Positions 1 through 9,592 of a stretch of DNA of 47,094 bases are shown one piece after another. Position 1 is the stretch's first letter. The number at the start of each line of letters is the position of its first letter. Made by a program: the position numbers and the translations under genes. Source of the stretch: Thioalkalivibrio thiocyanoxidans ARh2 (GTDB lineage Bacteria; Pseudomonadota; Gammaproteobacteria; Ectothiorhodospirales; Ectothiorhodospiraceae); NCBI RefSeq assembly GCF_000385215.1, contig NZ_ARQK01000034.1, positions 1 through 47,094 of the forward strand, written 5' to 3'. Below the pieces are notes generated by a model. It was given only the letters and a program-made list of their open reading frames with translations. It was not told the origin of the DNA and ran no database searches.

Positions 1-29
1 CCCGGGCGGAATCCGGGTGCCCTTCTTTG

Positions 30-59
30 GGTACTTTCTTGGGCAAGCAAGAAAGTACC
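30..59. repeat. Perfect 12-bp inverted repeat (GGTACTTTCTTG hairpin)
   Basis: GGTACTTTCTTG at 30-41 is followed by a 6-nt spacer and its exact reverse complement at 48-59. From memory, similar palindromes built on TACTTTCTTG recur as intergenic repeats in many proteobacterial genomes. It lies downstream of nadC, so it may act as a bidirectional transcript end, but there is no T-run to call a terminator. The rest of 1-195 shows no gene. Confidence 0.6.
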
Positions 60-195
60 TCGCGGCGCGCTGGCGAGACAGCGCAGGCAGGCGGCAGGCC
101 GCAGCCACCGTAAACACCAGATGATGAACCATTCCCAGCCGGAACGAACGCAGAACGCTGGATAAAGCCTCGCAGCGTGGCTTGGAGCGAGGCGG

Positions 196-1110
196 TTACG
201 AGTCGAGGCGCAGGGAGAAGTCGATGGCGCGGACATGCTTGGTCAGCGCACCGACCGAGATGTAGTCGACGCCGGTGGCCGCGATCTTGGCGAGGCTGTC
301 CGGCGTGACCCCGCCCGAGGCCTCGGAGATGGCCCGCCCCCGGATGCGCCGCACAGCGGTGGCGAGGTCATCCCGCGAGAGTTCGTCCAGCATGATCACG
401 TCGGCGCCCGCGGCCAAGGCCTGGTCGACTTCGTCCAGGTTCTCCGTTTCCACTTCCACCCAGCGGCCGGCCCCGAGCGTGCGGGCGCGCTCCACGGCAG
501 CCGCGATGGAGCCACAGGCGGCGATGTGGTTCTCCTTGATCAGCACGGCGTCCCAGAGCCCGAGGCGGTGGTTGTGGCCGCCGCCGATGCGCACCGCGTA
601 CTTCTGCCCGTGACGCAGGCCCGGGAGTGTCTTGCGGGTATCCAGTATCCGGCTGTGGGTGTCGCCCAGGCGGGCGACCCAGCGCGCGGTTTCGGTTGCG
701 GTTCCGGACAGCGTTTGCAGCAGGTTGAGCGCGGCACGCTCGGCGGCCAGCACGGCGCGGGCCGGGCCCTCGAGCGTGGCGACGGGCTGCGCTCCGTCCG
801 GTTCAAGCACGGCGCCCTCGGCCACTTGCCAGTCGATGCGGGTCTCGGGCGCGAGGCTCGCAAACGCGCGGTCGAACCACGCCTGGCCGCACAGCACGGC
901 GGGTTCTTTCAGCAGCAGGGTGGCGCGGGCGGCGCGATCCTCCGGGACCAGCGCCGCGGTAATGTCGCCGGCCAGGGCATCGGGGCCGAGGTCTTCGGTC
1001 AGCGCCATCTCGACCTCGCGCACCAGCATGGCCGTGTCCGGCCGGGCCGGGCCCTGGGCGAACGGGTCGTGCGGGCTGCGGTTGGTGTTGTCTGGAGTGT
1101 CAGCGGCCAT
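196..1110 (-). CDS. nadC: Nicotinate-nucleotide diphosphorylase (carboxylating), quinolinate phosphoribosyltransferase
   Basis: A 304-residue protein that converts quinolinate and PRPP to nicotinate mononucleotide in de novo NAD synthesis in the cytoplasm. The family signature is clear: DTRKTLPGLR at about residues 157-166, then RIGGGHNHR and DAVLIKENHI, which together form the quinolinate/PRPP pocket. The C-terminus has EASGGV and the ISVGALTK phosphate-binding loop. The N-terminus is about 20 residues longer than usual and low in complexity, so translation could begin at Met28 (MLVREVEMAL). The start overlaps the stop of the upstream symporter by 11 bp, which suggests one transcript with translational coupling. 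Confidence 0.96.
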   Translation of the reverse strand: MAADTPDNTNRSPHDPFAQGPARPDTAMLVREVEMALTEDLGPDALAGDITAALVPEDRAARATLLLKEPAVLCGQAWFDRAFASLAPETRIDWQVAEGAVLEPDGAQPVATLEGPARAVLAAERAALNLLQTLSGTATETARWVARLGDTHSRILDTRKTLPGLRHGQKYAVRIGGGHNHRLGLWDAVLIKENHIAACGSIAAAVERARTLGAGRWVEVETENLDEVDQALAAGADVIMLDELSRDDLATAVRRIRGRAISEASGGVTPDSLAKIAATGVDYISVGALTKHVRAIDFSLRLDS

Positions 1111-2491
1111 GGTGAGGATTGTACGGTCGGTCGGAGAGATAGTCGTCGCGCAGCTTCTTCACCAGCCCGGCCAGCAGGATCAGCGCGATCAGGTTGGGTG
1201 CGGCCATCAGGATGTTGGCAATGTCGGAGAAGTTCCAGACCATGCCCAGCGGGATGGTCGCCCCGATCACAATCAGGATCACGAACACGATGCGATAGGG
1301 CATCACCGCGCGCTCGCCGAACAGGAAATACGCCGACCGGTCGCCGTAATAGGACCAGGCGATCATTGTGGAGAAGGCGAACAGCATCAGGCTGAAGCCC
1401 ACGACCATCGCCCCGAACGGTCCCAGCGTGGCGCTGAAGGCCGTGGCGGTCAGCGAGGCACCGACCACGTCGTCGGCGCGGTCGATGTAGGCGCCGGTGA
1501 CGACGATGGCGAGGCCGGTCAGGGTGCAGACGACGATGGTGTCGATGAACGGCTCAAGCATGGCGACTGAGCCCTCGCGGGGCGGGTTGGCGTTCTTGGC
1601 CGCGGCATGGGCCATGGCCGAGGAGCCCAGGCCCGCCTCGTTGGAGAACATGCCGCGCGCGACGCCGTACTGGATGGCGAGGCCAATCGCGCCGCCACCG
1701 GCGGCCCAGGGGTTCAGCGCCAGATTCAGGATGGTGGCCACGGCGGCCGGCACGGCCTCGATATTCGCGACGATCACGATGAATGCGCCGATCATGTACA
1801 CCACCGCCATGAACGGCACGATGGCCGAGGCGATCATCGCGATGCGCCTGACCCCGCCGATGATGACCAGCGCCACGAGCACGGCCATGGTCAGGCCGAT
1901 GATCAGGGCCATCCAGCCCATGATGTCGTCGTCCGCGCGCAGCGTGGGCACCATGAAGGTCAGGCCGTCGACCACGGAATTGGCCTGCACCATGTTGCCG
2001 ATGCCAAACGAGGCGATCAGCGTGAAGGCGGCGAACAGGATGGCCATCTTCTTCATGTTCAGCCCGTTGAGCAGGGTGAACATCGGGCCACCGGCCACAC
2101 TCCCGTCCGGGGCGATTTCGCGGTAGCGTACGGCTAGGGTGGTCTCCGCGAACTTGGTCGCCATGCCGAAGAAGGCGGTTACCCACATCCAGAAGAGGGC
2201 CCCGGGGCCACCGAGCGCAATGGCCGTGGCGACGCCGGCGATATTCCCGGTGCCGATGGTCCCGGACAGGGCCGTGGAGAGCGCCTGGAAGGGCGAGATC
2301 TGGCCCTGGCCGCCGGCTTTTCCGTCGGTGCCGCGCAGCGCGCGCCAGCCCTGGCGGAAGGCGACGATCTGCACCAGTCCCAGGCGGATGGTCAGGTAGA
2401 GCCCCGTGCCCAGCAGCAGGATCAGCGTGATCGGGTTGCCCCACAGGAGGCTGGCGGTATCGCCGAGGAACTGGTCGAGGGTCTCGAGCAT
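1100..2491 (-). CDS. Sodium:alanine/glycine symporter, AGCS family
   Basis: An integral membrane carrier of about 463 residues with roughly ten hydrophobic segments that would import alanine or glycine with Na+. Family motifs are present: GTGNIAGVATAIALGGPGA near the N-terminal third and NEAGLGSSAMAHAAAKN in the middle. I chose the ATG at 2491 (MLETLDQFLG) because family alignment begins there; an in-frame ATG 20 codons upstream adds a non-hydrophobic tail. A sodium-coupled amino acid carrier suits a saline or alkaline habitat, and its nearness to the glycine cleavage operon is suggestive but unproven. It runs into nadC with an 11-bp overlap. Confidence 0.9.
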   Translation of the reverse strand: MLETLDQFLGDTASLLWGNPITLILLLGTGLYLTIRLGLVQIVAFRQGWRALRGTDGKAGGQGQISPFQALSTALSGTIGTGNIAGVATAIALGGPGALFWMWVTAFFGMATKFAETTLAVRYREIAPDGSVAGGPMFTLLNGLNMKKMAILFAAFTLIASFGIGNMVQANSVVDGLTFMVPTLRADDDIMGWMALIIGLTMAVLVALVIIGGVRRIAMIASAIVPFMAVVYMIGAFIVIVANIEAVPAAVATILNLALNPWAAGGGAIGLAIQYGVARGMFSNEAGLGSSAMAHAAAKNANPPREGSVAMLEPFIDTIVVCTLTGLAIVVTGAYIDRADDVVGASLTATAFSATLGPFGAMVVGFSLMLFAFSTMIAWSYYGDRSAYFLFGERAVMPYRIVFVILIVIGATIPLGMVWNFSDIANILMAAPNLIALILLAGLVKKLRDDYLSDRPYNPHHGR

Positions 2492-2668
2492 TGCTTCGTC
2501 CTTGAGAACGGGGCGGAAGGCCGATGCGGCGACTCTACCGTTTGCCGGCACTCGACGGTAGCGCGGACGGACCGACGGCAGCGATCAATGTCACGGAATG
2601 CTTGCGGGAACCGTCGGCACAAAGCGGTTTCCGAATGGAAGTGGCCGGAAAAAGCCTCAGGGAGCGGG

Positions 2669-3592
2669 ATGAACGAGACAGAATCGGAGGAGATGCAGCA
2701 GGACACCGGGCAGCGCCCGGTGCCCCGGCTGTTTCTGGTCGGCTCGCTGATTGCGCTGGCGGCGTTCATCTGGCTGGTCAGCCTGCTGTGGCCCACGCTG
2801 GAGGACCGGGCGGCCGAGCTCAGCACCCTGCAGATCGGCCTGCTGGCGAGCTTTATTGCCGGGCTGATGACCGCCGTGGGCGCGATTCCGATCTTTTTCC
2901 TGCGCCGGATCAGCCAGTCGGTCGAGGACGCGATGATGGGCTTCGGGGCCGGGGTGATGCTCGCGGCCACCGCCTTCGAACTGGTGCTGCCGTCGGTGGA
3001 GCATGCCGAGGCCCAGTACGGCGGGGTCGGCATGGCGATCCTGGTGCTGTCGGTGGGCATGGCCCTGGGTGGCGGGGCGCTGCTGGCGCTGCACAAGCTG
3101 GTCCCGCACGAGCACTTTCACATCGGCCCCCAAAGTGGAGCCGATCCGGCCAAGATCCGCCGCGTCTGGCTGTTCATCTTTGCGATTGCCCTGCACAACC
3201 TGCCGGAGGGGCTGGCCGTCGGCGTAGGCTTCGGTGGCGACGATGTGAGCGACGGCATCACCCTCGCGATCGCGATCGGTCTGCAGAACATGCCGGAGGG
3301 GCTGGTCGTGGCGATTGCGCTGCTGTCGCTGGGCTACAGCAAGTGGGCCGCGTTCGGCGTGACGCTGCTGACCGGGCTGGTGCAGCCGATCGGCGGGCTG
3401 GTCGGAGCCGGTGCGGTGACACTGATGGAGTTCCTGCTGCCCTGGGGCCTGGCCTTCGCCGCGGGGGCGATGCTGTTCGTGATCAGCCACGAGATCATCC
3501 CCGAGTCACACCGCAAGGGTCACGAGGCCCAGGCAACCGTCGGCGTGCTGGTCGGCTTCGTCGCGCTCCTGGCAATCGATCTGGCGCTCTAG
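2669..3592 (+). CDS. ZIP family divalent metal transporter
   Basis: A 307-residue membrane protein predicted to move Zn2+ or another divalent metal across the inner membrane. Eight hydrophobic stretches are visible, with the two ZIP metal-site helices HNLPEGLAVGVGFG and GLQNMPEGLVVAIAL about 35 residues apart, and a conserved ISHEIIPESHRKGHE near the C-terminus. The ATG at 2669 (MNETESEEMQ) has a purine-rich GGGAGCGGG just upstream; an in-frame ATG at 2588 is possible but weaker. It stands alone between the symporter (opposite strand) and the riboswitch. Whether it is GufA-like in specificity cannot be told from sequence. Confidence 0.9.
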   Translation: MNETESEEMQQDTGQRPVPRLFLVGSLIALAAFIWLVSLLWPTLEDRAAELSTLQIGLLASFIAGLMTAVGAIPIFFLRRISQSVEDAMMGFGAGVMLAATAFELVLPSVEHAEAQYGGVGMAILVLSVGMALGGGALLALHKLVPHEHFHIGPQSGADPAKIRRVWLFIFAIALHNLPEGLAVGVGFGGDDVSDGITLAIAIGLQNMPEGLVVAIALLSLGYSKWAAFGVTLLTGLVQPIGGLVGAGAVTLMEFLLPWGLAFAAGAMLFVISHEIIPESHRKGHEAQATVGVLVGFVALLAIDLAL

Positions 3593-3612
3593 TACTGGGC
3601 TGGCATTGAGCA

Positions 3613-3681
3613 CCGTCATTGCAAGGGGCTCAGCGACGAAGCGCTTTCTTCCACGCCGCCTCGGGCTCCTCGCAAAGACGG
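3613..3681. repeat. Imperfect palindromic REP-like element
   Basis: CCGTCATTGCAAGGGGC at 3613-3629 pairs imperfectly with GCTCCTCGCAAAGACGG at 3665-3681. This matches the widespread class of intergenic repeats built on GTCATTGCGAGGAGC and GACGAAGC. It sits just after the ZIP gene. It has no T-run. Confidence 0.55.
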
Positions 3682-3759
3682 GTGCGACAGGCGTGCGATC
3701 GAGGGGCACGGGCGGGGCGGCCGCCTTGCAACGAAAAGTCGCCGCCACCCGTCCGGGCT

Positions 3760-3788
3760 TTCGCGAAGGCGATATTTGGGTGTACAAT
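3760..3788 (+). promoter_or_regulatory. Candidate promoter for the riboswitch-gcv transcript
   Basis: TACAAT at 3783-3788 is a good -10 element placed about 40 nt before the first aptamer. The -35 region (TTCGCG at 3760-3765) is weak, so the assignment rests mainly on the -10 and its position. Confidence 0.4.
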
Positions 3789-3834
3789 TAGTTTCGTCTG
3801 CGGGTGCCCGACAGTGCCCGCACACCGTTCTGGA

Positions 3835-4030
3835 AGAGTTCTGCGATCGCGAGTCGATTGGCAGACGCCGAAGGCGCAACATCCGCCCGGAATCGCTCAG
3901 GCTACCGGACCGGAACGGTGCAGAAAGACACACTCTGGAGAGCGGCCGGCGACGGCCCACCGAAGGGGGCGGCCCTGCAGCGAGTGATCGCTGGCACGGC
4001 GCAAACTCTCAGGTTTCAGGACAGAGGGGC
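3835..4030 (+). promoter_or_regulatory. Tandem glycine riboswitch
   Basis: Two consecutive glycine aptamers precede gcvT. Aptamer 1 (about 3839-3925) is closed by TTCTGC/GCAGAA and carries the core GCCGAAGG, then CTCAGG and CCGGACCGGAACGG. Aptamer 2 (about 3931-4027) carries CACCGAAGGGGGCGG, then AACTCTCAGG and GGACAGAGGGG. These are the conserved internal-loop elements of the gcvT class. The 3' strand of aptamer 2 overlaps the left arm of the following terminator, the expected arrangement for glycine-dependent antitermination of the glycine cleavage operon. Confidence 0.95.
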
Positions 4031-4066
4031 GGCTGGCAGGTAGACCCTGCTGGCCGCCCTTTTTTT
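4026..4066 (+). terminator. Riboswitch expression-platform terminator
   Basis: GGGCGGC and GGCAGG arms pair with CCTGC and GGCCGCCC around a TAGAC loop, followed by seven T at 4060-4066. It lies between aptamer 2 and gcvT, so it is a conditional terminator rather than an operon end. Confidence 0.88.
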
Positions 4067-4156
4067 ATGCCCCGCGTACGCGCCGCGTGTATGGCAGGGG
4101 CCGCGTCGGGCCGGGAGGCGGCCCGTCTCACGAACACGGATGCAAGGCGACAAAAG

Positions 4157-5257
4157 ATGAGTCTGAAGAAAACGCCGCTTCACGCCGCGCACCAGCGCGC
4201 CGGGGCCAAGCTGGTCGACTTCGCCGGCTGGGAGATGCCGCTGCACTATGGCTCCCAGATGGAGGAGCACAAGATGGTGCGCGCCGGGGCCGGCATGTTC
4301 GATGTCTCGCACATGCAGGTCGTCGATATCCACGGCCCGCAGGCGCAGCCCTTCCTGCGCTACCTGCTGGCCAACGATGTCGCCAAGCTGAAGACCGAGG
4401 GCCGCGCCCTGTACAGCTGCATGCTGAACGAGTCCGGCGGCGTGATCGACGACCTGATCATCTACTGGACCGGGGGCGACAGCTACCGCGCCGTGGTCAA
4501 CGCCGCGACCGCCGAGGGCGACATCGCCCACATGCAGCAGGTGGCGAAGGACTTCGACGTGAATGTCGAGCCGCGCCCGGAGTTCGCGCTGATCGCGATC
4601 CAGGGCCCGCAAGCGGTGGAGAAGACGCTGCCGCTGCTGCCCGAAGACCTGCGCTCGGCGGCCGGCGATCTCAAGCCATTCTCCGCCGTCTGGAACGATG
4701 CCTGGTTTGTCGCCCGCACCGGCTACACCGGCGAGGACGGCTTCGAGGTGATGCTGCCGCAGGCGGAGGCCGACGGCTTCTGGGAAAAGCTGAAGGACGC
4801 CGGCGTCAATCCGATCGGCCTGGGCGCGCGTGACACGCTGCGCCTGGAGGCGGGTATGAACCTCTACGGCACGGACATGGACGACCGGACCAATCCGCTG
4901 ACCGCGAATCTCGGCTGGACCATCGCCCTGAAGGACGCCGAACGCGACTTCATCGGCCGCAAGGCCATCGAGCAGTGGAAGGCCGAGGGCGTGAAGGAAC
5001 GCATGGTCGGGTTGGTGCTGGAGGGTCGCGGCGTGCTGCGTGGCGGCACCCGGATCGAGACCCCGGCCGGCGACGGCGTGGTCACCTCCGGCAGCTTCTC
5101 CCCGAGCCTCGGTGTATCGATCGCGTTCGCGCGCATCCCGGCCGCGGTGGACGCCGAGGAGCTGCAGGCGGATATCCGCGGCCGCATGCTCCCGGTCCGG
5201 GTGGTCAAGCCCGTATTCGTGCGCAACGGCGAACCGCAGATCGAACTGAATCTCTAG
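4157..5257 (+). CDS. gcvT: Glycine cleavage system T protein (aminomethyltransferase)
   Basis: A 366-residue protein that transfers the methylene group from the aminomethyl-lipoyl H protein to tetrahydrofolate, releasing ammonia. The N-terminus has the typical [20 protein letters not shown] and GMFDVSHM; later come [10 protein letters not shown] and [17 protein letters not shown]. Length is normal. The reading frame is open far upstream through the riboswitch, but [10 protein letters not shown] at 4157 is the family start. It is first in the gcvT-gcvH-gcvPA-tpx-gcvPB operon and directly downstream of the glycine riboswitch terminator. Confidence 0.97.
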   Translation: MSLKKTPLHAAHQRAGAKLVDFAGWEMPLHYGSQMEEHKMVRAGAGMFDVSHMQVVDIHGPQAQPFLRYLLANDVAKLKTEGRALYSCMLNESGGVIDDLIIYWTGGDSYRAVVNAATAEGDIAHMQQVAKDFDVNVEPRPEFALIAIQGPQAVEKTLPLLPEDLRSAAGDLKPFSAVWNDAWFVARTGYTGEDGFEVMLPQAEADGFWEKLKDAGVNPIGLGARDTLRLEAGMNLYGTDMDDRTNPLTANLGWTIALKDAERDFIGRKAIEQWKAEGVKERMVGLVLEGRGVLRGGTRIETPAGDGVVTSGSFSPSLGVSIAFARIPAAVDAEELQADIRGRMLPVRVVKPVFVRNGEPQIELNL

Positions 5258-5331
5258 CGATTTTATTGCCTCATGCCGCTTGCCACAGACTAAACTGCGC
5301 AGGCGGGATCCAAACGAAAAAGGAAGACGTC

Positions 5332-5724
5332 ATGAGCGAAGCACCGAAGGACCTGAAGTACACCAAGAGCCACGAGTGGGTGCGCCAGGAGGCCGACGGC
5401 AGCGTGACCATCGGTATCACCGATCACGCGCAGGAACTGCTGGGCGATCTGGTGTTCGTGGAGGCCCCGGAGGCGGGCGCCTCGGTCGAGGCCGGTTCCG
5501 CCTGCGCGACGGTCGAGTCGGTCAAGGCCGCCTCGGACGTGTACGCCCCGCTGTCCGGCGAGGTGACCGAGGCCAATGAAGAGCTGGCCGACAGTCCCGA
5601 GAAGGTCAACGAGTCGCCGTTTGACGAGGGCTGGCTGTTCAAGATGAAGCCCTCCGATGCGAGCCAGCTCGATGCCCTGATGGACGCCGACGCCTACGCG
5701 GCGCACGTCGAGGCCGAGTCCTGA
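5332..5724 (+). CDS. gcvH: Glycine cleavage system H protein
   Basis: A 130-residue lipoyl carrier that shuttles the aminomethyl group between P, T and L proteins. The lipoylation site is [20 protein letters not shown], with the modified lysine at residue 65. The conserved N-terminal YTKSHEWV and C-terminal GWLFKMKP are also present. The start at [10 protein letters not shown] is preceded by AAAAAGGAAG, a good ribosome binding site. It follows gcvT by 74 bp. No lipoate ligase gene is in the window. Confidence 0.97.
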   Translation: MSEAPKDLKYTKSHEWVRQEADGSVTIGITDHAQELLGDLVFVEAPEAGASVEAGSACATVESVKAASDVYAPLSGEVTEANEELADSPEKVNESPFDEGWLFKMKPSDASQLDALMDADAYAAHVEAES

Positions 5725-5842
5725 TCCGACGTTCCCGACGGGGCGGTTCCTGACGGAACCGGCCCGGCAGGAACGAGAAGGCGCCCCGGGCATCCGGCCC
5801 GGGGTCCGATCCGAACTTCGCAGTAGCGAAAGCGAGTACGAC

Positions 5843-7201
5843 ATGCCCTTTATCCCGCATACCGAAGAAGACATCCGCGCGATGCTCGACCGCATCGGCG
5901 CCGATTCCATCGAGGATCTGTTCGACGAGATCCCGAAAGAACTGCGCGCGCCGGCGCTCGAAAAGGTCCCCGAGGGACTGAACGAGATGGCGATCGCGCG
6001 CCTGATGCAGGAGCGTGCGGCGCGGGACGGCATGGCATCCAATTTCATCGGTGCCGGGGCCTACGAGCACCATATCCCGGCGGCCGTGTGGCAGATCGCC
6101 ACGCGTGGCGAGTTCTACAGTGCCTACACGCCGTACCAGGCGGAGGCCAGCCAGGGCACGCTGCAGCTGATCTATGAGTACCAAACGATGATCAGCCGCC
6201 TGACCGGCATGGAGGCCTCCAACGCCTCGCTGTACGACGGCGCCTCTGCGCTGGCCGAGGCCGTGCTGATGGCCGTACGCGTGAACCGCCGCTCGAAGAG
6301 CAAGAAGGTGCTGGTCCCGGGCGCGCTGCACCCGGACTACCGCCGCGTGATCCACACCCTGATCGGCAACCAGGGCATCGAGCTGGTCGAGATCCCGTTC
6401 GACGAGACCTCCGGCCAGACGCCGGTCGAGGCGCTGGCGCCGTTCGCGGACGACGACGTCACCGCGATGATCATCAGCCAGCCGAACTTCTTCGGGATCC
6501 TGGAAGATGTCGACGCACTCACCGGCTGGGCCGAGCAGCGCGAAATCCCGGTGATCGCCGTGGTCAACCCGGTCTCGCTGGCCCTGCTGAAGCCGCCGGG
6601 CGAGTGGGGCAGCAACGGTGTCGATATCGTGGTGGGCGAGGGCCAGCCGCTGGGAGCCCCGCTGTCCTCCGGCGGGCCGTACTTCGGCTTCATGACCACG
6701 CGCAAGAAGCATATCCGGCAGATGCCGGGGCGTATCGTCGGCCGCGCCGAGGACGCCGACGGCAAGCCGGGCTACGTGCTGACGCTGCAGGCGCGCGAGC
6801 AGCACATCCGCCGCTCCAAGGCGACCTCGAACATCTGCACCAACCAGGGCCTGGTGGTCACCGCCGCGACGATCCACATGTCGATGCTGGGTGACGAAGG
6901 CCTGACCCGGGTCGCCGAGGCCTGCTACGCCAATACCCACGCGCTGGTGGAGAAGCTGGCGGCCAAGGGCATCAAGCCGCGCTTTACCGGCGAGTACTTC
7001 CACGAGGTCGCGCTGGACTTCGGCGGGGACGCCGCGAGCCGCGTGCAGGCGATGGCCGACGCCGGCGTGCTGGCCGGCTACGAGCTGAGCCGCGACTATG
7101 CCCAGCTCGACGGCTGCGTGCTGGCCTGCGCGACCGAGACCAAGACGGATGCCGACCTGGAGCAGTATGTGACGACCTGCGAGCAGGCGAAGGCTGCCTG
7201 A
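5843..7201 (+). CDS. gcvPA: Glycine dehydrogenase (decarboxylating) subunit 1
   Basis: The 452-residue N-terminal half of the PLP-dependent P protein, which decarboxylates glycine and passes aminomethyl to GcvH. The start [15 protein letters not shown] and the core segments [33 protein letters not shown] and [19 protein letters not shown] are typical of the split (two-subunit) enzyme. It forms a heterotetramer with GcvPB, which is encoded one gene further on. PLP itself is bound by the other subunit. The two halves are separated by tpx, an unusual order. Confidence 0.96.
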   Translation: MPFIPHTEEDIRAMLDRIGADSIEDLFDEIPKELRAPALEKVPEGLNEMAIARLMQERAARDGMASNFIGAGAYEHHIPAAVWQIATRGEFYSAYTPYQAEASQGTLQLIYEYQTMISRLTGMEASNASLYDGASALAEAVLMAVRVNRRSKSKKVLVPGALHPDYRRVIHTLIGNQGIELVEIPFDETSGQTPVEALAPFADDDVTAMIISQPNFFGILEDVDALTGWAEQREIPVIAVVNPVSLALLKPPGEWGSNGVDIVVGEGQPLGAPLSSGGPYFGFMTTRKKHIRQMPGRIVGRAEDADGKPGYVLTLQAREQHIRRSKATSNICTNQGLVVTAATIHMSMLGDEGLTRVAEACYANTHALVEKLAAKGIKPRFTGEYFHEVALDFGGDAASRVQAMADAGVLAGYELSRDYAQLDGCVLACATETKTDADLEQYVTTCEQAKAA

Positions 7202-7251
7202 CGCGGGTCGCACGCGACGCGCCATACACCACAAGCCTGAGGAGGCACGCC

Positions 7252-7779
7252 ATGGCCGAAGTCAAACTGAAGGGCAATCCGATCCATACCAACGGCGATC
7301 TTCCGCATGTCGGCTCGCCGGCCCCGGATTTCAAGCTGACGACCAAGGACCTCGAGGACGTCTCGCTCGCCAATTTTGGCGACAAGCGCAAGCTGATCTA
7401 CATCGTGCCCAGTCTGGACACCCCGGTCTGCGCCGAGTCCACCAAGAAGTTCGAGGACCTCGTCAAGCAGCGCCCGGATCTGGAGATCCTGGTGGTCTCC
7501 GCCGACCTGCCGTTCGCGATGGGCCGCTTCTGCGCCGCCGAGAACCTCGAGCGCGTGACCGTGCTGTCGATGATGCGCGATCGCAACTTCGCCAAGGACT
7601 ACGGCGTGCTGATCCAGGACGGCCCGCTGGAGGGCATCACCGCCCGCGGCGTCGCGCTGCTGGACACCGACAATCTGGTGATGCACGCGGAGCTGGTCTC
7701 CGAGATCGGCGACGAGCCGGACTACGACGCCATCTTCAAGGCCCTCGACGACCGGGCCGATCTGAGCCCGACGCAATAA
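7252..7779 (+). CDS. tpx: Thiol peroxidase (Tpx-type 2-Cys peroxiredoxin)
   Basis: A 175-residue peroxiredoxin that reduces H2O2 and alkyl hydroperoxides using thioredoxin. The peroxidatic site is VPSLDTPVCAESTKKF with Cys60; the resolving cysteine is Cys94 in MGRFCAAENLE, the Tpx spacing. The C-terminus carries ARGVALLDTDN and SEIGDEPDYDA, both family hallmarks. It has a clean ribosome binding site (GAGGAGG) and lies inside the glycine cleavage operon between the two P-protein subunit genes, so it is probably co-transcribed under the glycine riboswitch. Confidence 0.94.
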   Translation: MAEVKLKGNPIHTNGDLPHVGSPAPDFKLTTKDLEDVSLANFGDKRKLIYIVPSLDTPVCAESTKKFEDLVKQRPDLEILVVSADLPFAMGRFCAAENLERVTVLSMMRDRNFAKDYGVLIQDGPLEGITARGVALLDTDNLVMHAELVSEIGDEPDYDAIFKALDDRADLSPTQ

Positions 7780-7857
7780 GTCAGGAGCTACAGACGGCGG
7801 GGCCTGTTCGACCCGGGCCCCGCCGCCTTCCACGAATTCCTTAAGCGAGAAACCGCT

Positions 7858-9369
7858 ATGAGCACCATGGAAAACCATCTGATCTTCGAACGTTCGCGTG
7901 CCGGTCGCTCGGCCGTGGCCCAGGCGCCGCGCGCGCATGCCGCGACCGCCATCCCCGCGAACCTGCGGCGCAAGTCGGCCCCCGGGCTGCCCGCGGCCTC
8001 GGAGCTGGATGTGGTGCGTCACTACACGCGGTTGTCGCAGAAGAACTTTTCCATCGACACCGAGTTCTACCCGCTGGGCTCGTGCACGATGAAGTACAAC
8101 CCGCGCGCCTGTAACAGCCTGGCCATGCTGCCCGGCTTCCTGAACCGGCACCCGCATGCCCCGGCCAGCCACAGCCAGGGTTTCCTGCACACCATGTTCG
8201 AGTTGCAGGAGATGCTGAAGGACGTGACCGGCATGAAGGCCGTGTCGCTGGCGCCGATGGCCGGCGCGCAGGGCGAGTTCACCGGCGTGGCGATGATCCG
8301 CGCCTATCACGATGCGCGCGGCGACAGCGAGCGCCGCGAGATCATCGTCCCGGACGCCGCGCATGGCACCAATCCGGCGACCGCGATCATGTGCGGCTAC
8401 GAGGTGCGCGAGATCCCCACCGACGAGAGTGGTGACGTGAACCTCGAGGCGCTGAAGGAGGCCGTGGGTCCGCAGACCGCCGGGATCATGCTGACCAATC
8501 CGTCCACCGTGGGCGTGTTCGAGCGCCGCATCTCCGAGATCGCGAAGATCGTCCACGACGCCGGTGGCCTGCTGTACTACGACGGCGCCAACCTGAACGC
8601 GATCCTCGGCAAGGTGCGCCCGGGCGACATGGGTTTCGACGTGATCCACATGAACCTGCACAAGACCTTCTCCACGCCGCACGGCGGGGGTGGTCCGGGT
8701 TCCGGTGCGGTTGGCGTCGGCGAGCGTCTGCTGCCGTACATGCCGGTGCCGCATGTGATCGAGAACGGCGAGGGCGGCTACCGCTTTGCCACCGAGACCG
8801 ACTACCCGGAGACCATCGGCCGCCTGTCCGCGTTTGCCGGCAACGCCGGCGTGCTGCTGCGCGCCTATGTCTACATGCGCATGCTGGGCCGCGAGGGCAT
8901 GCAGCGCGTGTCCGAATTCGCCACGCTGAACGCCAACTACCTGGCGCGGGAGCTGGAAAGCGCCGGCTTTGACCTGGCCTATCCCGAGCGCCGCGCGACC
9001 CACGAGTTCATCGTCACGCTCAAGAAGCAGGCGAAGGAGCTGGGGCTGACCGCGGGCGATGTCGCCAAGCGCCTGCTGGACCACGGGTACCACGCACCGA
9101 CGACCTACTTCCCGCTGCTGGTGCCGGAGTGCCTGCTGGTCGAGCCGACCGAAACCGAGTCGAAGGAGACGCTGGACGGCTTCGTCGAGGCGATGGCCGC
9201 GATCCTGGAAGAGGCCGGACGCGACATCGACACCATCAAGGCCTCCCCGCACAACCTGCCGAACCGCCGCTTCAACGAGGTGGCCGCGGCCAAGGCCCTG
9301 GACGTGGTGTACCAGGAGCCCAGGGACGACGAGGGCGAACCCGCGCCGCGCACGGGTACCAGCGGTTAG
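7858..9369 (+). CDS. gcvPB: Glycine dehydrogenase (decarboxylating) subunit 2
   Basis: The 503-residue C-terminal half of the split P protein. It contains the PLP-binding lysine in the segment [20 protein letters not shown] (Lys269), along with [14 protein letters not shown] near the N-terminus and THEFIVTLK later. Together with GcvPA it forms the complete decarboxylase. The last about 20 residues (acidic, low complexity) extend past the family core. It is the final gene of the operon, with a strong intrinsic terminator 33 bp after the stop. Confidence 0.96.
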   Translation: MSTMENHLIFERSRAGRSAVAQAPRAHAATAIPANLRRKSAPGLPAASELDVVRHYTRLSQKNFSIDTEFYPLGSCTMKYNPRACNSLAMLPGFLNRHPHAPASHSQGFLHTMFELQEMLKDVTGMKAVSLAPMAGAQGEFTGVAMIRAYHDARGDSERREIIVPDAAHGTNPATAIMCGYEVREIPTDESGDVNLEALKEAVGPQTAGIMLTNPSTVGVFERRISEIAKIVHDAGGLLYYDGANLNAILGKVRPGDMGFDVIHMNLHKTFSTPHGGGGPGSGAVGVGERLLPYMPVPHVIENGEGGYRFATETDYPETIGRLSAFAGNAGVLLRAYVYMRMLGREGMQRVSEFATLNANYLARELESAGFDLAYPERRATHEFIVTLKKQAKELGLTAGDVAKRLLDHGYHAPTTYFPLLVPECLLVEPTETESKETLDGFVEAMAAILEEAGRDIDTIKASPHNLPNRRFNEVAAAKALDVVYQEPRDDEGEPAPRTGTSG

Positions 9370-9402
9370 TTGGCCGCGCGCGGGAATCCGCTTTTCCGTC
9401 AG

Positions 9403-9431
9403 CGCCCCCGGTTTTCCGGGGGCGTTTTTTT
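9403..9431 (+). terminator. Intrinsic terminator of the gcv operon
   Basis: A perfect 9-bp stem CGCCCCCGG/CCGGGGGCG with a TTTT loop is followed by seven T. Confidence 0.95.
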
Positions 9432-9531
9432 GCGCCCTGCGTTTCTCGAAATGGGCAGCCGTTGCGAAAAAACCCGATTTCTGTGGTAGGGTTTAGACCG
9501 ATTATCGGGATCCATTATTACGTCCGTGGGC

Positions 9532-9575
9532 TCTCCCGGCAGGGGAGATAAAAGAGGTCAGGCAGACCTTTTTTT
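9532..9575 (+). promoter_or_regulatory. Two-hairpin leader before the first diguanylate cyclase
   Basis: A hairpin TCTCCC/GGGAGA (9532-9537 with 9543-9548) is followed seven bases later by AGGTC/GACCT (9555-9559 with 9565-9569) running into seven T, which looks like a weak terminator or attenuator. It ends only 18 bp before the start codon. No known riboswitch consensus (including c-di-GMP types) was recognised in it. Confidence 0.4.
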
Positions 9576-9592
9576 CGGGCAAGGACTAGGGA

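Noticed and set aside
235-1395. Plus-strand open frame opposite nadC
   Set aside because: No family resemblance and clearly antisense to a well-supported enzyme.
9500-9592. c-di-GMP riboswitch before the diguanylate cyclase
   Set aside because: The GEMM core sequences are absent; only generic hairpins are seen.
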